Counted from the first letter of the stretch, positions 25,008 through 34,369 are shown. The stretch is DNA of 64,000 nucleotides from Flammeovirga aprica JL-4 (GCF_012844305.1 NZ_JABANE010000052.1:1-64000), one strand, 5' to 3'. The notes: a model not told the origin generated them from the letters alone. Program-made: numbers and translations.

Positions 25008-27563
25008 TTAGAAAGGATATCCTATACCAATGTTAAATTCAGTAGTTCCTTTACCAAGAAAATCATACCCTGCCACAAAACGATCACCTTCTCTCCTTGC
25101 AGGATCAAAAATTTTAGTACCAACATCCAAACGAATCAGCAAGAAAGAAAAATCAATTCTTGCTCCTAAACCAGCTCCAATTCCAAATTCTTTCCAGAAA
25201 CGGGTCACATCAAAATTACCTCCCGGACGTGTATTGTCTTCTTCCAAGAGCCAAACATTAGTAGCATCAATAAAAAATGCCCACTGGAAAAGTTTTGTTA
25301 TTTTATATCTCCACTCCACATTGAACTCCATGATGATATCACCGGGCTGTTCAAAACTGTAGTTAAAAGTACCATTTTCATTTTGAGGCGGTGTATATGA
25401 ACCTGGTCCCAATCGTCTTGGTCTCCAAGCTCTATTACTGTTACCTCCGCCTGAGAAGAAATACTTTTCATAGGGCAACGCTCCCACTTCTCCATAAGAC
25501 TTGGCTACTCCCATATGAATTCTTGAGGCAAAAAAGTGTTTTTTCTTACTGCCAATTGGCGTCACTTTTCTGTAATCATAATAGACTTTAAAGAATTTAT
25601 AATAACGCAATCCATAAATGGCTCCAGGCTCACTTCCCGACCATTGGTTTACTAAATCAAGTATATTACCTCCCACTTCACCAAATAGTTTCATATAAGA
25701 AGCTTTTGATGAACTTGTCATATAATCTCCTCTCATTCTCGACATGCTCAAGTGGGTACTTGATACGAATGAGTTATCAAATGAATAATGTAATGTATTA
25801 CCTTGTTCAGCCAATTGTTGTAGACGAACTCTAAAATCATTACTCAAAAATGGTGTTCTCACTACGTTCAAATCCGCTAAAGACAACTCAAATAAATCTT
25901 CTTTACGGTTTCTCCAATCATAACCAAAAAGGCCTTTCAGATTTAAACGAGTATACTCTGGTCGGCTTACGTAAGAAACATCTGCAAGAATCTTTGTTTT
26001 GGCATTTCTGATATAATACGATTCGTTCACCCTATTATAAAAAGGAATTAAAGGTCTTGGAATATTCAAGATAGTACTGAATCCATATTCCGTACCATTA
26101 TAAATCTCATTACTGCTCTCCGAAACACTGGCTTGTGCCTCCAAAGAAAAACGCCCTCTAAACTCCAAAGACTCCGCACCTCTAAAAATGTTACGCGATT
26201 TAAGTGAAACACTGGCAAAAGGACCTGGCAAGGACCTGCTCACATTCAGGCCTGTTTCAAATGCATATTGATATTTGTCAAATGAGCTTGGATAGATAAA
26301 CACATTCAGTGAATCCTTTCCTGTTTTCACATATTCTATATTCACGAACTTGAAGGCATCCATCTGACTTAAAAAACGCCTTGTATCATTAGAAAGCATT
26401 TCATTGAAAGGCGTACTTTCTTTTAAAGCTAGCTTGCCGTCTAGAATTTTAGGTTTGTATTTTTTGGCGTGCTGTATGTAAGTCACATCTTCATATTCTA
26501 CGGTATCCGAAAGAACCGGATCAGTAGGGTCAGTTTCAAAAGTAATATCATTGATGTAATACCTTGTATGTCGCTCACCTGTTTTTGGTGAATCAACTTT
26601 AATCAAGATATCCACTTGACCATGCACATTGTTGGTGTCTACCTCATAATGTATATAGTTAGATGCAAAATCAAAGTAACCACTGTTTTTTAAAACCTTT
26701 GCTAGTCTATTTCTTTCTAACTGCAAACTATTTTCAGAATATGGGCCATTTTCCTGAAGGAAACTCTTCTTACTGTAAGTGAGCAATTCATTGTAAATGC
26801 TATAACTAGGTGTTTTGTATTTTACAGAATGTACTTTCCATTGTTTCCCTTCATTGATAATGTATTTTTCAGTAATCAGAGGGTAGTTATTATAAATTAC
26901 AGTATCCACTTCTAAATCAACAGAAGCGTTTAAAAAACCCTTCGCATGCAATGTTCTTTCAAGCAGTTTTTGATTATTCTGAGATTCTTCTAAATCAAAA
27001 TAGGCAGGAGGTTCACCCGCCGAACGCATCCACCAGTTTCCTTTCTCTACTCTCTCCGCTATCTTTTCAGTCTTACTGATTGATTTTGATTTGATTTTAC
27101 GCAGTTTTCTAATTCCACGAACAGAATCTTTGACTGCTTGCTTTTCAGCTTTTCTCAAATCTTTATAGACTAAATACACTTCCTCTTGATACAAGCTGTC
27201 TAAATGTTCTCTGTTATTGAGTACATCGTCTTTCCATTCTTCTTCCATCGCTTTAATGACTTCATCGTAATATTCTGTCATGTCAGCGTATTTTATACTG
27301 TCTTTTTGATAGTTTCTTTTGTAAAATTTTTCTCCTCTCATGTAAAAGTAGAGAGGCAACCGGATATCTGTTTTCAGGAAAGATCTATTTGGTTTTAAAC
27401 GGATATATGAATCTAGTGTAGATTTATCAACAGCTTTTGCTCCTTCAATATTCTGATCAACCAAAAGGCTTCGATCCTGCTCCAAATTTTTATAAGAAAC
27501 ACAACCTGAAATCAATAAAAGGTTTGAGAAGAAGGTGATAAATATGTATAAGTTATTTCTCAA
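25008..27563 (-). CDS. BamA/TamA-family outer-membrane lipoprotein (TamL-like)
   Basis: This 851-residue protein starts with a lipoprotein signal (lipobox LISGC, Cys21). A basic, charged segment (about 100-175) precedes POTRA-like repeats (about 190-400), and the C-terminal Omp85 barrel includes the ARRLGPG-containing stretch near FFSGGGNSNRAWRPRRLG and ends in GYPF. In Bacteroidota, BamA-like proteins carrying a lipid anchor are called TamL and are thought to work with a TamB-like protein in outer-membrane assembly; no tamB is adjacent. It heads the operon with folK and rlmD. Assignment to the superfamily is firm, TamL versus another Omp85 class is inference. Confidence 0.83.
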   Translation of the reverse strand: MRNNLYIFITFFSNLLLISGCVSYKNLEQDRSLLVDQNIEGAKAVDKSTLDSYIRLKPNRSFLKTDIRLPLYFYMRGEKFYKRNYQKDSIKYADMTEYYDEVIKAMEEEWKDDVLNNREHLDSLYQEEVYLVYKDLRKAEKQAVKDSVRGIRKLRKIKSKSISKTEKIAERVEKGNWWMRSAGEPPAYFDLEESQNNQKLLERTLHAKGFLNASVDLEVDTVIYNNYPLITEKYIINEGKQWKVHSVKYKTPSYSIYNELLTYSKKSFLQENGPYSENSLQLERNRLAKVLKNSGYFDFASNYIHYEVDTNNVHGQVDILIKVDSPKTGERHTRYYINDITFETDPTDPVLSDTVEYEDVTYIQHAKKYKPKILDGKLALKESTPFNEMLSNDTRRFLSQMDAFKFVNIEYVKTGKDSLNVFIYPSSFDKYQYAFETGLNVSRSLPGPFASVSLKSRNIFRGAESLEFRGRFSLEAQASVSESSNEIYNGTEYGFSTILNIPRPLIPFYNRVNESYYIRNAKTKILADVSYVSRPEYTRLNLKGLFGYDWRNRKEDLFELSLADLNVVRTPFLSNDFRVRLQQLAEQGNTLHYSFDNSFVSSTHLSMSRMRGDYMTSSSKASYMKLFGEVGGNILDLVNQWSGSEPGAIYGLRYYKFFKVYYDYRKVTPIGSKKKHFFASRIHMGVAKSYGEVGALPYEKYFFSGGGNSNRAWRPRRLGPGSYTPPQNENGTFNYSFEQPGDIIMEFNVEWRYKITKLFQWAFFIDATNVWLLEEDNTRPGGNFDVTRFWKEFGIGAGLGARIDFSFLLIRLDVGTKIFDPARREGDRFVAGYDFLGKGTTEFNIGIGYPF

Positions 27564-27888
27564 GTGAGTTATTAATACAGTGGAAAAAATGTACCTTAAG
27601 AGATACTGAGTATTTAAACAAGACTATTCAATACTGACCCTTTTTATATTTTTGTAATTACGACTTTACAACTTTCAACAGCACCTCTATCCCTAAGTTT
27701 TGATCACTAAAAATAATTAGAGAATTGGACATCAGCTATTTTTGAATTAATACTTATTTTAAAACGTAAATATACCTATTATAAACACTTTTTATACTTA
27801 TAGTATTGAAATATCATGAACAAATAGGAAAGTTTTAAATTATAAATCATAAATTAGGGAGTAAAAAAGCAACAAGCAAGAATTTAAT
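27564..27888. other. Divergent intergenic region between tamL-like gene and M48 peptidase
   Basis: Both flanking genes start here and read outward. A plus-strand TATTTTTG (27647-27654) fits the -7 pattern but lies 235 bases before the peptidase ATG. No minus-strand TANNTTTG was found. Confidence 0.4.
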
Positions 27889-28887
27889 ATGAGCTCAGAA
27901 GCACTAAAAGTACACAAAAAAAAGTTCCCCAACATTAATCCGAACTCTTGGGAACATCCGACAGACAAGCTGGCACTGGCTGCGTTACAAAAAATGACTG
28001 GTTTTGATACCCTACTCAAATTCATCATAAGCAACACCACTGAAAAGTCATTAAGGCTAATGACACTGGCTTCTTCCGTTCGCGTAAATGAAAATCAATT
28101 TCCAAAGGTACACAGATTGCTTCTTGAAGCATGTGCAATCCTTGACGTGAAAGAAATTCCAGAGCTCTACGTATCACAAAGCCCAATTTTAAATGCTGGA
28201 GCAATTGGGGTTGACAATCCATTTATCGTGCTTAACTCAAGTATTGTAGATACTCTAAATGAAGAGGAACTACTTACGGTAATCGGACATGAATTAGGAC
28301 ACATCATTTCAGGGCATGTGTTATACCACACACTATTGAGAGTTCTTTTAAGAATCTCGATTGTAGACCTTGGTATTCCATTGGGAAAAACGGTCATTCT
28401 TGCCATTATTATGGCTCTAAAAGAATGGGAACGTAAAAGTGAACTTTCAGCAGACCGCGCAGGTTTACTGTCATCACAAAACCCTGAAACTAGTATTCAT
28501 TTATTGATGAAACTTGCAGGTGGAGGAAATATTGCAGAAATGAATCTCGGTGAGTTTATCAAACAGGCCGAAGAGTATAATCAGCAATCAGGACTTGTAA
28601 ACACTACTCACAAATTTTTGAATACTATTTTCAAATCTCACCCTTTCCCAGTAACGCGTATTGCAGAATTACTGAAATGGGTACAAAGCGGAGAATATGA
28701 CAACATTCTGAATGGAGGTTACGACCACTCTCCTAACACTCCTGAGAATGGTAAAACTTTCAACTTCAAAGAAGATTTCAAAGAATATACTGATCCAATT
28801 ACGGATAAGATGAAAGATGCGAAAGACTTCGTAACTGGAATCTTCAGTGATGAAGAGGAAGATAAAAAAGTCGGAGAAGGCAAATAA
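27889..28887 (+). CDS. M48-family zinc metallopeptidase
   Basis: This 332-residue protein has the zinc motif HELGH (134-138) in VIGHELGHIISGHVLYHT, and a downstream ELSADRAG that supplies the third, Glu ligand. Unlike HtpX it lacks an N-terminal pair of transmembrane helices; a hydrophobic stretch follows the active site (about 147-178), suggesting membrane association. The C-terminal 60 residues are charged and probably disordered. Homologues degrade or process membrane-associated proteins; the substrate is unknown. It stands alone, converging on mreB with a shared terminator. Confidence 0.87.
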   Translation: MSSEALKVHKKKFPNINPNSWEHPTDKLALAALQKMTGFDTLLKFIISNTTEKSLRLMTLASSVRVNENQFPKVHRLLLEACAILDVKEIPELYVSQSPILNAGAIGVDNPFIVLNSSIVDTLNEEELLTVIGHELGHIISGHVLYHTLLRVLLRISIVDLGIPLGKTVILAIIMALKEWERKSELSADRAGLLSSQNPETSIHLLMKLAGGGNIAEMNLGEFIKQAEEYNQQSGLVNTTHKFLNTIFKSHPFPVTRIAELLKWVQSGEYDNILNGGYDHSPNTPENGKTFNFKEDFKEYTDPITDKMKDAKDFVTGIFSDEEEDKKVGEGK

Positions 28888-28914
28888 GGCATTCTCGGTT
28901 TAATGCGGAACGAG

Positions 28915-28950
28915 AAAAGCCCTGAAACTTAAAAATTTCAGGGCTTTTTT
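28915..28950. terminator. Bidirectional terminator between M48 peptidase and mreB
   Basis: A 13-base perfect stem, AAAAGCCCTGAAA with TTTCAGGGCTTTT, has T-runs in both orientations and lies between two convergent stop codons. Confidence 0.92.
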
Positions 28951-28968
28951 ATATTCAATTGGTAATGA

Positions 28969-29994
28969 TTAAGTCATCAATACCGCTTTATAGCTATCCA
29001 AGTTTTTCAAGGCTTGACCTGTTCCGCGCACTACGGCTCTCAAAGGATCATCTGCAACGTGTACTGGAAGTTTTGTTTTGATAGAAAGACGCTTGTCTAA
29101 CCCTCTTAACAACGCTCCTCCACCTGTAAGATGAATACCTCTGTCATAAATATCAGCCGATAATTCTGGAGGCGCTGTTTCCAAAGCTCTTAATACGGCT
29201 TCTTCAATTTTAGAAATCGACTTATCAATAGCGTAAGCCACTTCTGAATAAGTTACTGTAATAACTTTAGGAATACCTGTCATAAGGTCTCTACCTCTTA
29301 CTTCAAAAGGCTCGATCTCCTCATCCAGCTCCGTCAATGCAGACCCTACTTCTACTTTGATTTTTTCAGCAGAACGCTCACCAATCAATAAGTTGTGCTG
29401 ACGACGCATATAGTCTAGAATATCTCTAGTAAATACATCACCGGCAGTTCTGATAGACTGATCACCAACAATGCCAGAAAGTGCAATGACAGCAATCTCT
29501 GTCGTACCACCTCCGATATCTACGATCATACTACCCACAGGTTGTTCGATATCAATGCCAATACCAATAGCTGCTGCAATTGGTTCAGGAATCATATACA
29601 CCTCTTTCGCTCCAGCGTGTTCTGCAGAGTCACGTACGGCACGTTTTTCCACCTCGGTAATACCAGAAGGAATACAGATTACCATTCGGTGAGAAGGAGT
29701 AAAGAATCTTTTACCCTGATTGATCATACGTATCATACCACGTATCATCTGCTCTGCAGCGTGGAAGTCAGCAATAACACCATCACGAAGCGGACGAATA
29801 GTTCTGATGTTCTCATGCGTCTTCTCGTGCATTTGCATCGCTTTTGTTCCTACAGCAATGACTTTTCCATTCTGACGGTCTAATGCAATGATTGAAGGTT
29901 CATCTACAACTACCTTGTCTTTCTGAATAACGAGTGTGTTGGCAGTACCTAAGTCAATTGCCAGGTCGCTAGAAAAGAAATCAAACAATCCCAT
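28969..29994 (-). CDS. mreB: Rod-shape-determining actin homologue MreB
   Basis: This 341-residue protein is full length and begins MGLFDFFSSDLAIDLGTANT. It shows phosphate-1 (DLGTANTLV, about 13-21), IPSGITEVEKRAV, phosphate-2 (VDIGGGTTEIAVI, about 158-170) and the adenosine motif LTGGGALLRGLD. It polymerises under the inner membrane and guides lateral wall synthesis. The usual mreC, mreD, pbp2 and rodA genes do not follow: mreB ends in a bidirectional terminator facing the M48 gene. Any mreCD genes must be elsewhere. Confidence 0.96.
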   Translation of the reverse strand: MGLFDFFSSDLAIDLGTANTLVIQKDKVVVDEPSIIALDRQNGKVIAVGTKAMQMHEKTHENIRTIRPLRDGVIADFHAAEQMIRGMIRMINQGKRFFTPSHRMVICIPSGITEVEKRAVRDSAEHAGAKEVYMIPEPIAAAIGIGIDIEQPVGSMIVDIGGGTTEIAVIALSGIVGDQSIRTAGDVFTRDILDYMRRQHNLLIGERSAEKIKVEVGSALTELDEEIEPFEVRGRDLMTGIPKVITVTYSEVAYAIDKSISKIEEAVLRALETAPPELSADIYDRGIHLTGGGALLRGLDKRLSIKTKLPVHVADDPLRAVVRGTGQALKNLDSYKAVLMT

Positions 29995-30098
29995 ATATTT
30001 TTATTTCAGTATATTTCTATTATTGGTCCAATAAAAAAGATCACAATCACCTCACTTTAAGATGAAGTTTTGCACAGTTTTAAGGTCAGTTTATCCAT

Positions 30099-30106
30099 TA
30101 ACTTTG
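30099..30106 (+). promoter_or_regulatory. -7 box for the four-repeat protein gene
   Basis: TAACTTTG is a full TANNTTTG match in the divergent region between mreB and the gene at 30256. Transcription would start about 145 bases before its ATG. A TTTTG at 30068-30072 is too far upstream (26 bases) to be a standard -33. Confidence 0.35.
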
Positions 30107-30255
30107 CAAATCTGCAAAAACTACCTCTAAATAGAAAGTAAGAGTACAAATTACATTCGTTTTTTTACATCTGTTTTGTAATTTCTTTATGTATTTTAAT
30201 TCTATCTCCTTATTATTGGAGGTATTTTAAGAACGAAACGAAAAAATTCATCAGA

Positions 30256-31602
30256 ATGCACATTGAAGAAATCTATCAATTAGAAAAAAGTGACCGCCTA
30301 GATCTGGAGGCTCATAATATTACTCCTGAAGCAAGCGATTTTATTTTTTCTCTCAATGAGTTTGAATTCTTTAAATCTATTTATGATCAGGACGAAGATA
30401 GTAATTCTTCTCTATTCCCTCCTTTTACGGCTGCAGAAATAAGTCAGATTAAAAATATTCTTGACAATATCGATTTCAGCAAAGGCAAAAGGACTCCTGT
30501 TTACAATGCTATTCAAGAAGTCATCCAAAAGCCAGAACAGCTTTCATTTTTTAAAGCTCTGAGCGAAAAACTGGATGAAATTGAAACGGATTGGGAATAT
30601 GATGATGAAAATCGATGGGAATTAATTGATTCCCTCAAAAACATCAGTGTTCTTTTCATGATGAATGAAATTGAAAGAGACTTCGGCGATGGTGAACTGA
30701 CTTCCGCTACAACTCTTACGGATAATGAATTTGAATTTTTATCCATCATTCATGAAGATGAAACGAAAAACAAGAAAGAAGTAAAAGTTGGGAATTTAAC
30801 GTTTAATCTCGCTCAGCTGGATTATGTACGTGAAATCATCACTACCCTTGAATATCCTGAAAACACGCCATTAGACATGGATCAGGAACAGTTTATACTG
30901 AATATTCTAGAGAAGTGTTCTCACCTGAATGACGAAGAACCAAACGAGTTTCATACGTTCAGCATTCAAGAACTGTATGAAATTGAATCTTCTAGTTCAA
31001 GTTCTAATGAAGACAACTCTATTTTTGCAGACAACAACTTCTCAAAAGCTGAATTAAAGCTATTGGAAGCCATTTTCAACGACAAAACGTTTGTGAAGAT
31101 TGGAGATTCAAAATACAATAAAAAGCAACTCAACAGCTTAAAACAGGCTTTTTCTGAAGAGATTGAATGGGAAAGCATCAAGAAGTATTTTTCTGAAAGT
31201 CAACAAGAATTGATTACTCATATTCTATTAGTTTATGAAAATCAGTTTTTGATTGAAGAAGAAGAAGAAAGTGAAGAAGGTAAAATTGATATTGAGGTTT
31301 TCTATTTGATGGATCAGATTGAGAGAAATGAAATGGAAAATATTGGCTCTCCAATTGGAGATTTGATTTTTACAGATCCTCAATATGAATTACTAGAAGC
31401 TATTTATAAAAACAAACCTTCGTTTGAGAATCAATTATTGAAAATAAACTTAAAGAGGGACGAGTTAGATAAAGTCGCTAAGATCTTTGATCAATTGCCT
31501 TTATACCAATCTGGAAAAATGGTCATTTCACTCCCCAAAAAGGCAAAGGTCTTTGTGGATGATTTAATTAATACAGCTATAGAAAATGATCCTAAGATCT
31601 AA
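30256..31602 (+). CDS. Acidic protein made of four ~100-residue repeats, function unknown
   Basis: This 448-residue protein has no signal peptide, transmembrane helix or known catalytic motif, so it is probably cytoplasmic. Four units are visible at about 3-95, 130-222, 234-330 and 344-443. Each begins with a helix such as IEEIYQLE, FSIQELYEIE or IEVFYLMDQIE. A core follows (NEFEFFKSIY, NEFEFLSIIH, AELKLLEAIF, QYELLEAIY), then an xQLxxxxxI/F helix and a closing helix (QFILNILEK, ELITHILLV). It is markedly acidic, with a Ser run at 245-250 and a Glu run at 334-338. It converges on the SiaC/SiaB genes with a shared terminator. I do not recognise the family. Confidence 0.75.
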   Translation: MHIEEIYQLEKSDRLDLEAHNITPEASDFIFSLNEFEFFKSIYDQDEDSNSSLFPPFTAAEISQIKNILDNIDFSKGKRTPVYNAIQEVIQKPEQLSFFKALSEKLDEIETDWEYDDENRWELIDSLKNISVLFMMNEIERDFGDGELTSATTLTDNEFEFLSIIHEDETKNKKEVKVGNLTFNLAQLDYVREIITTLEYPENTPLDMDQEQFILNILEKCSHLNDEEPNEFHTFSIQELYEIESSSSSSNEDNSIFADNNFSKAELKLLEAIFNDKTFVKIGDSKYNKKQLNSLKQAFSEEIEWESIKKYFSESQQELITHILLVYENQFLIEEEEESEEGKIDIEVFYLMDQIERNEMENIGSPIGDLIFTDPQYELLEAIYKNKPSFENQLLKINLKRDELDKVAKIFDQLPLYQSGKMVISLPKKAKVFVDDLINTAIENDPKI

Positions 31603-31635
31603 TATATATATCTTAGATAATTTTGAGCAAAAAGA

Positions 31636-31667
31636 AAGGAGAGCAATTAAGTCTCTCCTTTTTTTAT
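31636..31667. terminator. Terminator between the repeat protein and siaC-like gene
   Basis: AAGGAGAG (31636-31643) pairs with CTCTCCTT (31653-31660), followed by a T-run on the plus strand; the minus strand also ends in CTTTCTTTTT, so it may serve both genes. It touches the stop codon at 31664. Confidence 0.85.
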
Positions 31668-32044
31668 TCTTCTAAAATATGCATATGGATCGGCAACTTG
31701 ATCACTTCTTTGAAATCTTCACCAGATTCTTGCATATCTTCATCATCTTCTTCGTAATACCAATTTACTTCAACATCATGTCCACTTGCTTTTAAAAACT
31801 CCAATTTTCTAAAAACCTCTACAAGACATTTTGAAGAACTTGTATTAAAATATTCTAACCTCACATCGAATTGTGTTTTCGTCTGTGGCCTAGTGTTATA
31901 TTCATCCAACCATTCAAACAATGGTCTGTAAAACTCTATTGAATTTTCAGGAATAGATCTACCTGATATTAAAAAATAACCACTCTCATATTCCATTTGT
32001 ATAAGAGGTGTTTTAGGAGTATCTTTTTTAAGAAAATCTTTCAT
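31664..32044 (-). CDS. siaC: SiaC-like regulatory phosphoprotein (DUF1987)
   Basis: This 126-residue protein matches DUF1987/SiaC: SGYFLISGRSIPENSIEFY (about 21-39), PLFEWLDEY, and DVRLEYFNTSSSKCL. Thr68 in FNTSS falls at the position of the phosphorylated Thr68 known from Pseudomonas SiaC. In that system SiaB phosphorylates SiaC and the membrane phosphatase SiaA reverses it; unmodified SiaC activates a diguanylate cyclase. Here siaB lies 12 bases upstream, but no SiaD-type cyclase is in the window. The family call is strong; the downstream target is unknown. Confidence 0.85.
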   Translation of the reverse strand: MKDFLKKDTPKTPLIQMEYESGYFLISGRSIPENSIEFYRPLFEWLDEYNTRPQTKTQFDVRLEYFNTSSSKCLVEVFRKLEFLKASGHDVEVNWYYEEDDEDMQESGEDFKEVIKLPIHMHILEE

Positions 32045-32056
32045 CTTCTAGTGCGA

Positions 32057-32635
32057 TTATACGGGTACGCTTACTTTGATTGTAAAAAATGAGTTTCTAT
32101 TATCTTTAGTGACGAAATCATAGTCAAGTTTCTGACCTGATTTACGAGCAATATCAATGATGCCCAAGCCTGCTCCTCCTTGCTCTGAAAAATCACCATT
32201 ACTGAGAACTTTGCGGTAACGCTTTTTAAGTTCTTCTACAGATAGATTGTTAATAGAATCTATTTTCTCTTTTAAAAATTCTGCGGTCTCAATAGGAACG
32301 TAATTGCCTGCTATGATATAGTAGGATTCCTTTCCTTTAGAAAGCAAAAACATGACAATATTGTGAGAGGGATCACTAACAGTAGTGGAATCAACTCCTT
32401 CAAAATGATGAAAAATATTTTGAAGTATTTCTACAGCAATCACATTAATTCTACGCTGAAGTTTCATTAACGATTCATGCTCAGACAAAGCATCTTCCAC
32501 TCTACTTAAAATCTCTCCAAGAATATCGTCATTCATCATGCCTTTAAATGCAAATAGTTCTTCTCCATTCGCACCTCGCATTTTTTGGTATAGTGTATCG
32601 ACTTCTGAATGCACTTTCAATAGAGTGTTATCCAA
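32057..32635 (-). CDS. siaB: SiaB-like protein kinase (GHKL fold)
   Basis: This 192-residue protein has a GHKL-type ATP-binding layout: an N-box-like VEILQNIFHHF (Asn73) and a glycine-rich GGAGLGIIDIARKSG (153-167), ending in strands FFTIKVSVPV. This fits the SiaB family, related to anti-sigma-factor kinases such as SpoIIAB. It would phosphorylate the SiaC-like protein encoded 12 bases downstream. The region upstream (32659-32711) carries a spaced inverted repeat ATATCAAAT/ATTTGATAT that could be an operator. Confident as a GHKL kinase of the SiaB group; partner specificity is inferred from adjacency. Confidence 0.82.
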   Translation of the reverse strand: MDNTLLKVHSEVDTLYQKMRGANGEELFAFKGMMNDDILGEILSRVEDALSEHESLMKLQRRINVIAVEILQNIFHHFEGVDSTTVSDPSHNIVMFLLSKGKESYYIIAGNYVPIETAEFLKEKIDSINNLSVEELKKRYRKVLSNGDFSEQGGAGLGIIDIARKSGQKLDYDFVTKDNRNSFFTIKVSVPV

Positions 32636-32658
32636 TTTTTAACTATGTACTCATTTCA

Positions 32659-32711
32659 ATATCAAATATGAAATGTTATAATTATACAATTACTTCATCT
32701 TAATTTGATAT
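32659..32711. promoter_or_regulatory. Spaced inverted repeat upstream of siaB
   Basis: ATATCAAAT (32659-32667) and ATTTGATAT (32703-32711) are perfect 9-base complements 35 bases apart, in the gap just upstream of the siaB start. It could be a paired operator or a chance feature of AT-rich DNA. Confidence 0.3.
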
Positions 32712-32743
32712 TCAAAATCTTTCCTTAAAAATAATTACAAAAT

Positions 32744-33589
32744 TTAAATATTTACCAATTTTGTACCCTCATTTGTGAATTCAATCACCCCAATTTTGTA
32801 TAAATAGCCCAATATCTGCTTGAACTGCTTTTTACTCATCTGGAATTCACGCATAATATCTTTAGGATGGCTCTTGTCATTGAATGGCATCGAACCTCCT
32901 TTTTTTCTCATTAATAGTATTAGTTCCTTCCCTTTTCTATCCACATCATCTGATTGATAGCCAGATTTTGATAATGATAAGTCGAGCTTACCGTCGGGGC
33001 GTATGGCTGAAACAAAACCTTTTACTTTGCTTCCTTCTTTTAAGGGTTTGAAAACTTTATTTTTGTACAGTAAACCTCTCCATTTTTTATTTACGATACA
33101 TTCGTACCCAAGTTCAACTTCATGAGCAATGTATAAAAAAACTTCTTGATCAGTGTAAAAAGATGAAGTATCTCTGGATAAATATTTATATAATTTTGTA
33201 GAAGCAAAAACCCTTCCCGTTTTCCTATCCAGATCAATATATACTGTATAATACCTCTTTTTTCTTAAAGGTTCCTCTTGTTCTGAAAAAGGCACAAAAA
33301 GATCTTTGGATATTCCCCAATCTAAGAATGCTCCCATTTTATTGGTATCACTACAAGGCAGTGTCACAAAATCACCTACAATCCCTTTAGGCTTTTCATG
33401 TGTGGCTACCCATCTTCTATCCTGATCTGTATAGATAAATGCTGTAGTCGTCTCTCCTACCTTTAATTCTCCTTTTGCTAATCTAATAGGCATAAAAACG
33501 TCACCATCGTCAGTGGCAAAGAAATAACCAAAATCTGTTACTCTTGCTACTTCTAGCTCATTATATACGCCAACGAGTACTTTACTCAT
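32744..33589 (-). CDS. CvfB/YitL-type S1-like RNA-binding protein
   Basis: This 281-residue protein has an N-terminal run of S1-like OB folds (about 1-215, with GYFFATDDGDVFMPI, GAFLDWGISKDLFVP and GKLDLSLSKSG) and a C-terminal winged helix (about 222-281, MREFQMSKKQFKQILGYLYK...GVIEF). That architecture matches CvfB, an RNA-binding protein linked to virulence gene expression in staphylococci. Its ATG overlaps the end of the pseudouridine synthase gene by 8 bases, so translational coupling is likely. Confidence 0.87.
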   Translation of the reverse strand: MSKVLVGVYNELEVARVTDFGYFFATDDGDVFMPIRLAKGELKVGETTTAFIYTDQDRRWVATHEKPKGIVGDFVTLPCSDTNKMGAFLDWGISKDLFVPFSEQEEPLRKKRYYTVYIDLDRKTGRVFASTKLYKYLSRDTSSFYTDQEVFLYIAHEVELGYECIVNKKWRGLLYKNKVFKPLKEGSKVKGFVSAIRPDGKLDLSLSKSGYQSDDVDRKGKELILLMRKKGGSMPFNDKSHPKDIMREFQMSKKQFKQILGYLYKIGVIEFTNEGTKLVNI

Positions 33590-34274
33590 AATTTATATCT
33601 ATTAATTTTAATATCGATTTAAAATCACTTGGTAAATCTGCTTTAATCTCCGTCAACCTTTGTGTTATGGGATGTATAAAACTGTATTTCCAAGCATGCA
33701 ACCATAATCGGTCTAATTGAAATTTCTCTAGAAACATATTGTTATGACGGTGATCGCCATAGCGCCTGTCTCCTATTATGGGATGATTCTCTCCACGAAG
33801 ATGAAGACGAATCTGATGTGTTTTCCCTGTATAAGGTCTCGATAAGACTAATGTATATCTTGAGGATTGATAAGGTCCTACTGGAATCGGCAACTCCACT
33901 CTTTCCAAAGGTTCAACATAGGTTTTAGCTGACTTGTATACTTTATCGTACCTGTTTTTTATATCTTTTGTCAACATCTTGCTTTCCATCAAGTGTCCTC
34001 TGACAACGGAAAGATATTCCTTCTTCACATCTCCACTTTCATTATTCAACTCTTGGAACTGCTGACACATTTCCGAACTAAAAGCAAAGATCAAAACGCC
34101 TGATGTAGCTCTATCCAACCGGTGACATGGATATACATACTGTCCCAACTGATCCCTTAACTGATACATCGCAAACTCTCCTTCCCGTCCAGTGAGTTCC
34201 GATGGATGCACCATCAAACCTGAAGGTTTATTGACAGCTACAAAATGTTCATCTTGATATAAGATTTCCAACAT
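33582..34274 (-). CDS. RluA-family pseudouridine synthase (TruC-like)
   Basis: This 230-residue single-domain enzyme has the catalytic motif HRLDRATSG (His-Arg-Leu-Asp, Asp near 53), the RPYTGKTHQIRLHL motif and GDRRYGDH. The start MLEILYQDEHFVAVNKPSGLMVHP and lack of an S4 domain fit TruC, which modifies U65 in tRNA; the exact RNA target is not proven. A minus-strand TATATTTG box at 34362-34369 lies upstream. Confidence 0.85.
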   Translation of the reverse strand: MLEILYQDEHFVAVNKPSGLMVHPSELTGREGEFAMYQLRDQLGQYVYPCHRLDRATSGVLIFAFSSEMCQQFQELNNESGDVKKEYLSVVRGHLMESKMLTKDIKNRYDKVYKSAKTYVEPLERVELPIPVGPYQSSRYTLVLSRPYTGKTHQIRLHLRGENHPIIGDRRYGDHRHNNMFLEKFQLDRLWLHAWKYSFIHPITQRLTEIKADLPSDFKSILKLIDINYE

Positions 34275-34325
34275 TTATTAATTTAACCTAAAGAAATTTC
34301 AATTATTAAACATATACACCCTACC

Positions 34326-34353
34326 TTGCGTTATAATAAAGTGTTTATATTTG
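34326..34353 (+). promoter_or_regulatory. Promoter of the DUF4834 gene
   Basis: TTG (34326-34328), 17 bases, then TATATTTG (34346-34353) fits the Bacteroidota consensus. Start of transcription is expected near 34360, about 90 bases before the ATG. Confidence 0.55.
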
Positions 34354-34361
34354 CAAAAAGA

Positions 34362-34369
34362 CAAATATA
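34362..34369 (-). promoter_or_regulatory. -7 box of the truC-like/cvfB operon
   Basis: The minus strand reads TATATTTG, 88 bases upstream of the ATG at 34274. It lies within 10 bases of the divergent plus-strand promoter, so the two promoters would compete or share a regulator. Confidence 0.4.
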
